Positions 11,650 through 19,286 of a DNA stretch of 19,286 nucleotides are shown here, piece after piece. Within the stretch, counting starts at the first letter, position 1, and every line of letters starts with the position of its first letter. Where the stretch lies: contig JAFZIX010000117.1 in the NCBI GenBank assembly GCA_017554135.1, positions 1-19,286 of the forward strand, in the 5' to 3' direction. The notes beneath the pieces are model-generated. The model was given only the letters and a program-made list of their open reading frames with translations, made no database searches and had not been told where the DNA came from. This stretch comes from Bacteroidales bacterium. Lineage in GTDB: Bacteria; Bacteroidota; Bacteroidia; Bacteroidales; UBA932. The translations under genes and the position numbers were made by a program.

Positions 11650-14127
11650 ATGAAACAGAGTTTACTGAAGATAATTATAGCATTAGTCGCTTTGGCCGGG
11701 GCACAGATGCCACTCCATGCCCAGGGCCGGGCGACGGTCAGCGGGTATATTACCGATGAGAAGACCGGGGAGACGTTGATTTCCGCGGGAGTCGTGGGAT
11801 CCCCGATCAAGTCGGGGATGACGGAAAGCCAGTCACGGACGGGAGCGGTCACCAATCCTTATGGCTTCTACACCCTCACGCTATCGAAAGGCCGGCATGA
11901 ACTCACCGCCTCCTACATGGGATACTCCGACCAGAGCATCACCATCAACCTGCAGCGCGACACCACCATCAACTTCATCCTCAGCCCCGACCTGCAACTA
12001 AACAGCGCAACGGTCGTGGCCACCAAAGACGCCGGCATTCTCTCAACCAAGATGAGCGCCATAGAAGTGCCCGTAACGGTAATTCAGCAGACGCCCACCC
12101 TCTTCGGCGAGGCTGATGTTCTCAAGACCATCCAACTCATGCCGGGTGTACAGGCCGGTACGGAAGGCTTTTCCGGAATCTACGTGCGCGGCGGCGGCCC
12201 TGAGGAAAACCTCCTCCTTCTGGACGGCATCTCCCTCTACAACGCCGAGCACCTGATGGGCATCTTCTCCATCTTCCAGCCGGAGGCCGTGAAGAAAGTC
12301 ACGCTCTACAAGGGCTCCTTCCCCGCCAGGTACGGCGGCCGCATCTCCTCCATCATCGACATACGCACCAACGACGGCAACATGAAGGAGTACCACGGCA
12401 CCGTCAGCGTGGGCGCCATCAGCGACAAATTCCACCTCGAAGGCCCCATCATCAAGGATAAACTCGCATTCAGCGTGAGCGGACGAGGGATGCACACCAT
12501 CTTCTTCACCCCCATCCTCCGCGCCCACGACATCAACGCCAACTACTACTTCTATGATCTCAACGGCAAGATCAGTTGGCGCATATCCAACAAAGACCGC
12601 ATCTACTTCAACGCCTACAACGGGCGGGATATCTTCTATTATAAGGATAAGGACAGCGGCACGGTGAGTTACTACGAAAACGAGGGCGAGACCGCAACCG
12701 GCCACTATACCTACCAGAATAGCAACGACATCGACATCCGCTGGGGCAACACCCTGGCCGCAATGCGCTGGAACCACGTCTTCAACAACCGCCTCTTCAG
12801 CAACGCCACGGTGGCCTACACCCGCTACAAGATGCAGATAGGGGTGGATATCGAGCAGATCACGGTAGACCAGGGCCTCAAGGACCGCGACCTTTTCAGC
12901 ATCCTTTACTACTCTGGAATGAGGGACTACACCGCCAAACTCGACTTCGACTATACCCCTTCGCCGCAGCATCTGGTGAAGTTCGGCGCGGAGTACGTGA
13001 ACCACACCTTCATCCCCGAGACCCTCGGCGGGCACATGTATGAGAGCGAGGCCTCGCAGGTGTCGATAGATACCACCTTCAAGGCATCCGCCAACGCCAT
13101 CCTCCGCGGGCACGAGATCTCCGTTTATGCGGAAGATGATATCTCCGTGGGCGACCGCCTGACCCTGAATCCGGGCCTGCACGCGGCATTCTTCTACACC
13201 CTCGGCACTCCCTACTGGAGCCTGGAGCCGCGCATGAGCCTGAAGTATAATCTTACGGAGGATATCTCCGCGAAGGCCGCCTACTCCCGCATGGCGCAGT
13301 ACGTGCATCTGCTCTCGCCCGCGAAAATCACCCTCCCCGTCGACCTCTGGGTGCCCATCACGGACAAGATCAAACCCGTCACCTCAGACCAGGTTAGCAT
13401 CGGCGCCTACTACAGCGGCGTGCCGGGATGGGAGTTCTCGCTGGAGGGCTACTACAAATGGATGCACAATATCCTGGAGTACAGCGACGGCACCTCCTTC
13501 TTCGGCAACTCCGCCAACTGGCAGAAGAACGTGGAGATGGGAGAAGGTCTGGCGCGCGGCGTGGAACTCTTCATAGAGAAGAAGGATGGCCCCACCACGG
13601 GCTGGCTGGGATACACCCTCGCCTGGAGCGACCGCGTCTTCCCGGACGGCACCATCAACGGTGGCGAGCCCTTCCCTTACCGCTACGACCGGCGGCATAA
13701 CATCTCGCTGGTGGTGAATCATCAGTTCAACAGGAAACTGGCCGTCAGCGGCACCTGGACCTTCGCGAGCGGCGGCACGATGACCGTGCCCGAGCGCCAG
13801 ACGCAGGTGGTGTATCCGGACGGATCGGTGGGAACGCAGGACTATTCTCCTTCGCGCAATAACTACCGCCTGCCGCCGAGCCACCGGCTGAACCTCAGCC
13901 TCAACTATACCAAAAAGAAGCGTCACGGGCAGTCCGTGTGGAGTTTAGGAGTGTACAACGCCTACAACAACATGAACCCGAATTTCGTGATTTCGGACTA
14001 CAACGGATGGTACGACGACAATATGGTTTCGCCCAGCGGCAAGCCAACCTGGAGAAGGAGACAGACGCTGACAAAGATTACCATCCTGCCTATAATGCCG
14101 TCCCTTTCATATACCTATAAATTCTAG
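11650..14127 (+). CDS. TonB-dependent receptor with carboxypeptidase-regulatory-like domain
   Basis: 825 residues, an outer-membrane importer energised by TonB. A Sec signal peptide (cleavage near HAQ, residue 25) is followed by a carboxypeptidase-regulatory-like beta-sandwich (about 27-110: VSGYITDEKTGETLISAG, NPYGFYTLTLSKG, GYSDQSITI). Next is a plug domain (about 130-235: LFGEADVLKTIQLMPGVQAG, GIYVRGGGPEENLLLLDGISLYN) and a barrel ending in YTYKF with the terminal phenylalanine. It forms an operon with the DUF4249 lipoprotein 4 bp downstream, a common Bacteroidota pair distinct from SusC/SusD; the substrate is unknown. Residues 50-58 (GSPIKSGMT) are encoded by a dispersed palindromic repeat inserted in frame in the first domain; family members go straight from the ISAGV-like strand to the TGAVTN turn, so some ten residues look surplus. 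Confidence 0.92.
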   Translation: MKQSLLKIIIALVALAGAQMPLHAQGRATVSGYITDEKTGETLISAGVVGSPIKSGMTESQSRTGAVTNPYGFYTLTLSKGRHELTASYMGYSDQSITINLQRDTTINFILSPDLQLNSATVVATKDAGILSTKMSAIEVPVTVIQQTPTLFGEADVLKTIQLMPGVQAGTEGFSGIYVRGGGPEENLLLLDGISLYNAEHLMGIFSIFQPEAVKKVTLYKGSFPARYGGRISSIIDIRTNDGNMKEYHGTVSVGAISDKFHLEGPIIKDKLAFSVSGRGMHTIFFTPILRAHDINANYYFYDLNGKISWRISNKDRIYFNAYNGRDIFYYKDKDSGTVSYYENEGETATGHYTYQNSNDIDIRWGNTLAAMRWNHVFNNRLFSNATVAYTRYKMQIGVDIEQITVDQGLKDRDLFSILYYSGMRDYTAKLDFDYTPSPQHLVKFGAEYVNHTFIPETLGGHMYESEASQVSIDTTFKASANAILRGHEISVYAEDDISVGDRLTLNPGLHAAFFYTLGTPYWSLEPRMSLKYNLTEDISAKAAYSRMAQYVHLLSPAKITLPVDLWVPITDKIKPVTSDQVSIGAYYSGVPGWEFSLEGYYKWMHNILEYSDGTSFFGNSANWQKNVEMGEGLARGVELFIEKKDGPTTGWLGYTLAWSDRVFPDGTINGGEPFPYRYDRRHNISLVVNHQFNRKLAVSGTWTFASGGTMTVPERQTQVVYPDGSVGTQDYSPSRNNYRLPPSHRLNLSLNYTKKKRHGQSVWSLGVYNAYNNMNPNFVISDYNGWYDDNMVSPSGKPTWRRRQTLTKITILPIMPSLSYTYKF
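11797..11823. repeat. Palindromic dispersed repeat inside the receptor coding sequence
   Basis: GGATCCCCGATC at 11797-11808 followed by AAGTCGGGGATGACG; the core 8-bp arms ATCCCCGA (11799-11806) and TCGGGGAT (11812-11819) surround TCAAG. On the other strand it reads VIPDLIGDP, the mark of a repeat family scattered in many bacterial genomes, usually between genes. Here it is translated as residues 50-58 without breaking the frame. Confidence 0.8.
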
Positions 14128-14131
14128 CGCG

Positions 14132-15163
14132 ATGAAAAAGATTTGTTATTTGATCATGGCTGCGGCGCTCCTGGCCGCGTGCGAGAATCCGCTGGAATAC
14201 AATCCCGCGAGCAAGGAGGATACCTTGATTCTGAACGGGCACCTGACAACGGACGAGGAGTGGCACACCGTTTATGTGGCGGTGAGTCATACGGAGTATG
14301 TGAGCATGGTTACTTCCGGTGAACTGCGCTGCTATGTGAACGGCACGCTGGCCGCGAAGACCACGAAGGTGATAGCGATGGAAGATAATAATTATTACGC
14401 CGAGCCGGGGCGGTATTTCCAGTTCCAGGCCGCTTTCAAGGCAGGTGACGTGGTAAGGATTGAGGTGGATGCGGCAGGATTCAAGGCCTGGAACGAGCAG
14501 GTTGTTCCACCGCTGCCTTCAGTTACGAAAATGGACACCGTGACTGTGCGCCAGCGCAGCGAATGGGAAAGTGTGAACGACTGCTACCGCTTCGACACCA
14601 CCCTGAAGGATGTCGATTCCGGGGATAACTTCTTCCGCCTGGCCATCCTGGACCGCTGTGATGCGACTTATTACAAAGACAAGGTCGAGATAGGCCAGGG
14701 CTCGAGCGAAACGCTTTTGACCTTCTTCGGGGATGATGATCCCGTGCTGAACGAGGGCCATTTCGACGCGGACGAGTTCTTCGAGATTGGCGCAACCAAC
14801 CACTATGGAGTTATTACAGACAACATGTTTGCCGGTGGTTCAGCCACGTTGAAACCCATTGTGAGCAAGGGAGATTTCGGGCGCTATGCCTGGTCGGAGG
14901 AGGCGGATTCCGTGAAGGTTTCCATCAATGCGGTGGTCAAGGTCTTCGGCCTGGAGAAGCCGTATTTCTATTACTTCAAGGCCTTGAATTCACTTCGCGA
15001 CGGCACATCCGACCTGGCTCTGGAAGACGTCCAGATCCCGGATAACATAGAAGGCGGCATAGGATTCATCGGCATCGCCAATCCCTACACCGCCAGTTTC
15101 TACCTTGGTGAGTATTCTTATCCGCTCCGCTATTACTACGAGAACCCGCCCGTGCCGGAATAG
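14132..15163 (+). CDS. DUF4249 family lipoprotein
   Basis: 343 residues. The N-terminus is a lipoprotein signal (MKKICYLIMAAALLAAC, lipidated C17), anchoring it to the outer membrane. The mature part begins with ENPLEY and LILNGHLTTDEEWHTVYVAVS, a pattern typical of DUF4249 proteins, which are beta-rich and always found after TonB receptors of the kind at 11650; they are thought to be surface or periplasmic partners of the receptor. The only cysteines besides C17 are few (C98-like CYVNG, later DRCDAT), with no catalytic motif. Translation is probably coupled: the start is 4 bp after the receptor stop. It converges on thyA with only 3 bp between the two stop codons and no room for a terminator. 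Confidence 0.85.
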   Translation: MKKICYLIMAAALLAACENPLEYNPASKEDTLILNGHLTTDEEWHTVYVAVSHTEYVSMVTSGELRCYVNGTLAAKTTKVIAMEDNNYYAEPGRYFQFQAAFKAGDVVRIEVDAAGFKAWNEQVVPPLPSVTKMDTVTVRQRSEWESVNDCYRFDTTLKDVDSGDNFFRLAILDRCDATYYKDKVEIGQGSSETLLTFFGDDDPVLNEGHFDADEFFEIGATNHYGVITDNMFAGGSATLKPIVSKGDFGRYAWSEEADSVKVSINAVVKVFGLEKPYFYYFKALNSLRDGTSDLALEDVQIPDNIEGGIGFIGIANPYTASFYLGEYSYPLRYYYENPPVPE

Positions 15164-15166
15164 CGT

Positions 15167-15961
15167 TTATACCGCTACAGGTGCCTTGATGGCGGGCCAG
15201 GGGTCGTAATCGACCAGGGTGAAGTCTTCGTACTTGAAGTCGAATACGCTCTTTACGTCCGGATTCAGGAGCATCTTCGGCAGGTGCCGGGGCTCGCGGG
15301 ATAGTTGCTCCGCCACCTGGTCGAAATGGTTCAGGTAGATGTGTGTGTCGCCCGTCGTGTGCACAAATTCACCCGGTTTCAGCCCGCAGCACTGCGCTAT
15401 CATCATGGTCAGGAGTGCGTAGGATGCTATATTGAAGGGCACGCCCAGGAAGGTGTCCGCGCTGCGCTGATAGAGCTGGCAGCTCAATTTTCCGTCGGCC
15501 ACATAAAACTGGAACAGGCAGTGGCAGGGCGGCAGGGCCATCTTGTCCACCTCGCCCGGGTTCCAGGCGCATACCAGCATGCGGCGCGAATCCGGATTGT
15601 TCTTGATCAGGTCTATCACCTGCGAGAGTTGGTCTATGCTGCGCCCGTCGGGTGCCGGCCAACTGCGCCACTGATGCCCGTAGACGGGGCCCAGGTCGCC
15701 GTTTTCATCCGCCCACTCGTCCCAGATGGTAACCTTATGGTCCTGCAGATACTTCACGTTCGTATCCCCGGAAATAAACCACAGTAACTCATAGATTATC
15801 GATTTCAGGTGCACTTTCTTGGTGGTCAGGAGCGGAAAGCCCTCCGAAAGGTCGAAGCGCATCTGATATCCGAACACGCTCTGTGTACCCACGCCCGTGC
15901 GGTCGTGCTTGATTACCCCGTTTTCGCGGATGTGCCGCAGTAGATCTAGATATTGTTTCAT
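15167..15961 (-). CDS. thyA: Thymidylate synthase
   Basis: 264 residues, the same length as the E. coli enzyme. It converts dUMP to dTMP using 5,10-methylenetetrahydrofolate, producing dihydrofolate. The catalytic cysteine is C146 in LPPCHCLFQFYV; the phosphate-binding RRMLVCAWNP (126-135) and the RSADTFLGVPFNIASY block (166-181) with the dUMP-binding asparagine are present. The protein ends in IKAPVAV, as in most ThyA. It follows galM on the same strand; the 37-bp gap between them is almost entirely a dispersed repeat. The partner enzyme DHFR (folA) is 1.1 kb away on the other strand. It converges on the DUF4249 gene with a 3-bp spacing. Assignment is secure. Confidence 0.98.
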   Translation of the reverse strand: MKQYLDLLRHIRENGVIKHDRTGVGTQSVFGYQMRFDLSEGFPLLTTKKVHLKSIIYELLWFISGDTNVKYLQDHKVTIWDEWADENGDLGPVYGHQWRSWPAPDGRSIDQLSQVIDLIKNNPDSRRMLVCAWNPGEVDKMALPPCHCLFQFYVADGKLSCQLYQRSADTFLGVPFNIASYALLTMMIAQCCGLKPGEFVHTTGDTHIYLNHFDQVAEQLSREPRHLPKMLLNPDVKSVFDFKYEDFTLVDYDPWPAIKAPVAV

Positions 15962-15972
15962 TTTCTTTTTAT

Positions 15973-16001
15973 TGTCATTCCGAACGAAGTGAAGGAATCT
16001 A
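15973..16001 (+). repeat. Dispersed short repeat (TGTCATTCCGA family) between galM and thyA
   Basis: A single 29-bp copy, TGTCATTCCGAACGAAGTGA... ending GGAATCTA, differing from the other two by A for G and T for C. Read on the minus strand it begins TAGATTCC, and that TAG is the stop codon of galM. The rest of the 37-bp galM-thyA gap is TA-rich leader to the thyA ATG at 15961. Confidence 0.9.
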
Positions 16002-17048
16002 TTTCACCGTAAATGCCCAAATTATCGCCTGCTCAAAAGTCTGCCCCGGCTCCAGTGCCGTAGAAGGATACTCCGGCTTATTGGGGCTGTCCGGGAAGTG
16101 CTGGCACTCGATGGCCACGGCGTCATAGTCGTGGTAGATATGCCCGTTCTTGCCCTCGGGGCAGCCGTTCAGCCAGTTGCCGGTGTAGATCTGCACGCCG
16201 GGCTGGGTGGTATAAACCTTTACTACACGCCCGCTTGCGGGGGATGAAAGTTCCGCCGCCTCTGCCAGCTGGCCTTCGATCTTGCCGTCTATCACCCAGC
16301 AGGCATCATAGCCCTTGCCTATCTTGATGGCGGGAAAATCGGCACGCAGGTCGCGCCCGAGCTCCTTCGCCGTCACGAAATCCATCGGCGTGCCCGCCAC
16401 CGGCTCCGACTCCCCGAGAGGAATCAGCGTCTCGTCGGTAGGCAGATATTCGGATGCGTTGAGGCGCAGCAGGTGCTTCTCGATGCTGCCGGAGCCCTCG
16501 CCGTCCAGGTTGAAATACACGTGGTTGGTGAGGTTCACCACCGTGGGAGCATCCGCCGCCGCCGCGAAGGTCAGTTCCAACTCGTTCTGGTCCGTCCAGA
16601 TGTAGCGTGCGGTCACCTTCAGGTTCCCGGGGTATCCCATTTCGCCGTCGGGGGAAAAATACATGAACTCCACCGCGTCGCCGTCGATGCGGGAGTCCCA
16701 CACCTGGTTCTGGAAGCCCTCGGGGCCTCCGTGGAGATGGTTGGGGCCGTTGTTGATGGGAAGTGAATACTCCTTTCCGTCCACTTCCAGATGCCCGAGG
16801 GCAATCCTGTTTGCATAGCGCCCGGGAACCTTGCCGGAGCATGGGCCGTCGGCGAAATAATTCTCGGCTGCGGGATATCCTATCACCACGTCCCCCAGTT
16901 TGCCGTCGCGGTCCGGCACATGCACCTCCACAATCGCGGCACCCACACTCCCCAGCACCACATACGCCCCGGAAGCGTTCACCATTTTATATTTGAATAT
17001 CTCTTTTCCTTGGGCCTTGCCCCAGAGTTCTTTGGTTATAGTGGCCAT
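15999..17048 (-). CDS. galM: Aldose 1-epimerase (galactose mutarotase)
   Basis: 349 residues, a cytoplasmic mutarotase interconverting alpha- and beta-galactose (and other aldoses) ahead of galactokinase. Family landmarks are clear: NNGPNHLHGG with H106, TNHVYFNLDGEG with the catalytic H176, and VAIECQHFPDSPN with the catalytic base E314; the PGRYANRI stretch near 75-82 also fits. Length is normal and no signal peptide is present, unlike some exported Bacteroidota mutarotases. The ATG at 17048 is preceded by a -7 box (TATATTTG, 17083-17076). The gene is divergent from folA by 61 bp and is followed by thyA, probably as one transcript. Its TAG stop comes from the dispersed repeat at 15973-16001. 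Confidence 0.95.
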   Translation of the reverse strand: MATITKELWGKAQGKEIFKYKMVNASGAYVVLGSVGAAIVEVHVPDRDGKLGDVVIGYPAAENYFADGPCSGKVPGRYANRIALGHLEVDGKEYSLPINNGPNHLHGGPEGFQNQVWDSRIDGDAVEFMYFSPDGEMGYPGNLKVTARYIWTDQNELELTFAAAADAPTVVNLTNHVYFNLDGEGSGSIEKHLLRLNASEYLPTDETLIPLGESEPVAGTPMDFVTAKELGRDLRADFPAIKIGKGYDACWVIDGKIEGQLAEAAELSSPASGRVVKVYTTQPGVQIYTGNWLNGCPEGKNGHIYHDYDAVAIECQHFPDSPNKPEYPSTALEPGQTFEQAIIWAFTVK

Positions 17049-17075
17049 GTCTGTATCAGATTAAATATCTATCTC

Positions 17076-17104
17076 CAAATATAGCAAAAAAATGACTATC
17101 TTTG
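17076..17104. promoter_or_regulatory. Divergent -7 boxes for galM and folA
   Basis: TATATTTG on the minus strand (17083-17076) for galM and TATCTTTG on the plus strand (17097-17104) for folA, both exact TAnnTTTG, 13 bp apart. The galM box is 27 bp from its ATG; the folA box is only five bases from the ATG at 17110, so folA mRNA may be leaderless. Clear TTG elements at -33 are not seen for either. Confidence 0.5.
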
Positions 17105-17109
17105 AGCCT

Positions 17110-17604
17110 ATGTTGAAATGTCTTATAGTCGCAATCAGCGACAAAAATGAAATCGGAGTCAAGGGACAACTCCCCTGGCATATTGCGGAAGACCTCAAGT
17201 ATTTCAAGGCCGTTACCCACGGCTATCCCGTAATCATGGGCCGCACGACCTATTTCTCCCTGCCTTTCCATCCGCTGAAGGGCCGCAAGAACATAGTCCT
17301 CAACCTTGGCGGAGATGATATCCCCGAGGCCACCTGCGTCTATTCTTTCGAGGAGGCCTACAAGGAGGCCGAGGCCACGGGCCTGGACAAGTGTTTCATA
17401 ATGGGCGGAGCCTCGGTTTACCGCGCCGCAATGCCGGATATGGACCGTCTCTACATCACCCACGTACACACAGAGGTCGAGGGCGCGGATGCTTTCTTCC
17501 CCGTCATCGACCCTGAAATCTGGCACCCCGTCAGCACCTCCGAAACCCATACCGATCCGGAGACCGGTTACAAATTCGAATTCGTAGTATATGAAAAGAA
17601 TTAG
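17110..17604 (+). CDS. folA: Dihydrofolate reductase
   Basis: 164 residues. It reduces dihydrofolate to tetrahydrofolate with NADPH, regenerating the cofactor consumed by ThyA. Features: LIVAISDKNEIG at the start, LPWHIAEDLKYFK (21-33) with W23 and the catalytic acid D28, VIMGRTTYFSLP (41-52) with the NADPH-binding GRTT, and CFIMGGASVYRAAMP (95-109) with GG. I chose the ATG at 17110 (MLKCLIVAI), which starts at the first strand as in other DHFRs; an in-frame ATG at 17092 would add MTIFEP and would lie upstream of the apparent -7 box. The 3' end overlaps the following lipoprotein gene by 14 bp. Confidence 0.96.
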   Translation: MLKCLIVAISDKNEIGVKGQLPWHIAEDLKYFKAVTHGYPVIMGRTTYFSLPFHPLKGRKNIVLNLGGDDIPEATCVYSFEEAYKEAEATGLDKCFIMGGASVYRAAMPDMDRLYITHVHTEVEGADAFFPVIDPEIWHPVSTSETHTDPETGYKFEFVVYEKN

Positions 17605-18205
17605 GCTGGTTTTCTTTGCGATAATCGCCTTGCTGGCCGCCGCCTGTTCCACCACCAAATACGTGGGGGAAAGCACCCCGGTCATCAACGAAATCACCAT
17701 AGTGGCACCTTATAGCCGCGTCGACATCCTGGATAGCAAGACAGACAGGTTCTTCTATTCCGACAGTCTTTCTTTTGTGTCCGAAATGGTCATTGGAAGC
17801 ACCCTGGAAACGATGGGGCTGCCCATCGTGCGCGTAATTTCAGTGCTGGGCCGCAGCAACCAGGAGGCTCTGGACCAGGGTTATGAGAGCCTGGCCGATG
17901 TCCAGGTCAGCAAGATCGAGAGCGTCAGGATTCCATCCGCCCTGCACGCTTTCCTCTCCACCTATTCTACCCGCTATGCCCTGCTGACCTATGCCGAGGG
18001 TTTTGTCCGGAGCAACCCCAGTGTTTTTCTGGGAGAGGGTCAGATCCGCTACGCGTCCAACATCTTTATGGCGCTGGTGGATGTGAAAACGGGAAAGGTC
18101 GTTTACTACAACAGGTCCTGTCCGGAAGAAGCGGACCCTCTCAATGGGAAAATGGTCTCCCGCAGGGTAAAAGCATTGGCAGAAGGAATCAGTGTCGTCA
18201 GGTAG
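17591..18205 (+). CDS. Lipoprotein of unknown function
   Basis: 204 residues with a lipoprotein signal (MKRIRLVFFAIIALLAAAC, lipidated C19, followed by STTK). The mature part is mixed alpha/beta: a first block VINEITIVAPYSRVDIL, a middle helical block, YALLTYAEGFVR near residue 136, and FMALVDVKTGKVVYYNRSCPEEADP near the end, where a strand pair with K-T-G-K turn resembles the small GNA1162/curli-like lipoproteins. I cannot name the family. Its start lies inside the last 14 bp of folA and its own end overlaps the symporter start by another 14 bp, which implies one operon with coupled translation. Confidence 0.75.
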   Translation: MKRIRLVFFAIIALLAAACSTTKYVGESTPVINEITIVAPYSRVDILDSKTDRFFYSDSLSFVSEMVIGSTLETMGLPIVRVISVLGRSNQEALDQGYESLADVQVSKIESVRIPSALHAFLSTYSTRYALLTYAEGFVRSNPSVFLGEGQIRYASNIFMALVDVKTGKVVYYNRSCPEEADPLNGKMVSRRVKALAEGISVVR

Positions 18206-19286
18206 GGGGAAATTCAGCAGCCGTTTCGCCATGATCATGGCGATGGCCGGCTCCGCCGTGGGGCTCGGCAATATCTGGCGTTTCCCCTACATGGTGGGCG
18301 AGCACGGCGGTGCTGCGTTCATCATTGTCTACATTCTTTGCTGCCTGCTGGTGTCGCTCCCCATCTTCTTCGCGGAAGCGACCATAGGCAAGGCCACACG
18401 CAAAGACACCTTCGGCGCAATGAAAGAGGTCTCCCCGTCCGGCCGGTTCAAGGAAATGGGCTTCATCGCCATCGCATCCTCCTTCATCATTCTCTCCTTC
18501 TACAGCGTGGTGGGAGGATGGAGTTTCGACTACCTGATCCGTTCCTGCGCGGGCGCGTTCAGCGGCAAGAGCATCGCCGAGGCCCGTGAGGTTTTCGCGG
18601 GGATGAGTTCTTCCACCACGGAAAGCGTCAGTTGCATGCTTGTGTTCCTCAGCCTCACGGCAGGGATAGTCGCCGGAGGCGTGGAAAAGGGGATAGGCCT
18701 GTTCTCCAAGGTTTCGATGCCGGTGCTTCTTATGATGATGGTGGTGATAGCGGTGGTTTCCCTGACCCTGCCCGGTTCCGGAGAAGGAGTGACCTACCTG
18801 ATAAAACCGGACTTCAGCAAACTCGACGGTCCCGCCATCGCCGCGGCCCTAGGGCAATCCTTCTTCAGCCTATCCCTGGGCATAGGCACCATCCTTACCT
18901 ATGCCTCCTATATGCGTGAGGATGAGAGCGTTGTCCAGGCCGGAGCGTGGACGGCGTTCTTCGATACGGTGTTCGCGCTGATTGCCGGTTTTGCCATTAT
19001 GCCGGCGGTGTTCGCCGCGGGGATAGAGCCTTCCGCAGGCCCTTCGCTGGTGTTTGAAACCCTGCCGGTGATCTTCTCCCACATGGGCTTCGTGCTGCCG
19101 GTGGTGTTCTTCCTCTCCATCCTGATCGCGGCGCTCAGTTCCTCCATCTCCCTGCTGGAAGTTATCGTGGCATGGCTGGTGGAGCAGAAGAATCTTGCGC
19201 GCTCCAAGGCATCGTTCCTGGTGTTCATCTTCGCCGGCATCCTCGGAGCAGCCTGTGCGGTGGTACCCAAAGTCTTCAATACCTGC
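18192..19286 (+). CDS. Sodium:neurotransmitter (NSS) family symporter, 3' truncated by window edge
   Basis: 365 residues are visible and the frame is still open at the end of the window. NSS proteins are inner-membrane transporters, LeuT-like, that bring in amino acids or related solutes with sodium. The N-terminus GKFSSRFAMIMAMAGSAVGLGNIWRFPYMVGEHGGAAF is the signature of transmembrane helix 1, with the unwound GLGNIWRFP; about nine helices follow. I choose the GTG at 18192 (MSSGRGKFSSRF), since the ATG at 18231 would remove the basic residues that precede helix 1 in the family. The GTG overlaps the end of the lipoprotein gene by 14 bp. LGQSFFSLSLGIGTILTYASY in the later part is the helix-6 pattern of bacterial members. 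Substrate is not predictable. Confidence 0.93.
   Translation, partial: MSSGRGKFSSRFAMIMAMAGSAVGLGNIWRFPYMVGEHGGAAFIIVYILCCLLVSLPIFFAEATIGKATRKDTFGAMKEVSPSGRFKEMGFIAIASSFIILSFYSVVGGWSFDYLIRSCAGAFSGKSIAEAREVFAGMSSSTTESVSCMLVFLSLTAGIVAGGVEKGIGLFSKVSMPVLLMMMVVIAVVSLTLPGSGEGVTYLIKPDFSKLDGPAIAAALGQSFFSLSLGIGTILTYASYMREDESVVQAGAWTAFFDTVFALIAGFAIMPAVFAAGIEPSAGPSLVFETLPVIFSHMGFVLPVVFFLSILIAALSSSISLLEVIVAWLVEQKNLARSKASFLVFIFAGILGAACAVVPKVFNTC

Noticed and set aside
12043..13308. 421-codon open frame on the minus strand
   Set aside because: Antisense to the TonB receptor barrel, with no recognisable domain.

Overview
The window is 19.3 kb of ordinary, fairly GC-rich chromosome from a member of the Bacteroidota, most likely the order Bacteroidales. 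The evidence is a TonB-dependent receptor with an N-terminal carboxypeptidase-regulatory-like domain paired with a DUF4249 lipoprotein, a DUF5106/thioredoxin-like lipoprotein, several promoters of the Bacteroidota type (TAnnTTTG at -7, sometimes with TTG 19-20 bp upstream) and few Shine-Dalgarno sequences. Genus cannot be decided from the sequence alone.

Layout. 1-378 is the 3' end of galactokinase (galK). 443-1048 (-) is a CpXC-domain protein. 1236-2880 is a distinctly AT-rich island holding an orphan Rhs C-terminal fragment (1236-2096) and a small secreted beta-barrel-like protein (2215-2880), closed by a strong hairpin. 2970-4715 (-) is a Na+/phosphate cotransporter with a PhoU-like tail. 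It is divergent from 4776-7730, a 984-residue exported protein with an HExxH site, a propeller-like middle and a C-terminal barrel. 7783-9129 is a YeiH-type putative sulfate exporter, followed by a small two-helix membrane protein (9182-9460). 9602-10485 is prmC, broken by a one-base frameshift, overlapping a DUF5106 lipoprotein (10482-11456). After a double hairpin comes the TonB receptor/DUF4249 pair (11650-15163). This converges on a minus-strand galM-thyA pair (15167-17048). folA (17110-17604) is divergent from galM and starts a tight operon with a lipoprotein (17591-18205) and an NSS-family sodium symporter that begins at a GTG (18192) and runs off the window.

The genes form no single pathway. 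thyA and folA are the dTMP/folate cycle, here separated by galM; galK and galM are Leloir-pathway genes about 16 kb apart; the rest are transport and envelope functions.

The most unusual content is repetitive DNA. Two 118-bp copies of a palindromic element (1053-1170 and 9461-9578) align without gaps, carry compensatory base changes in a 19-bp stem, and each ends in a -33/-7 promoter pointing at the next gene. Three copies of a short dispersed repeat beginning TGTCATTCCGA lie at gene ends; in two of them the repeat supplies the TAG stop codon. A third, palindromic repeat is inserted in frame inside the TonB receptor coding sequence. These, the orphan Rhs tip with its unusual beta-rich tail, and the three-part 984-residue protein are what I would look at first.
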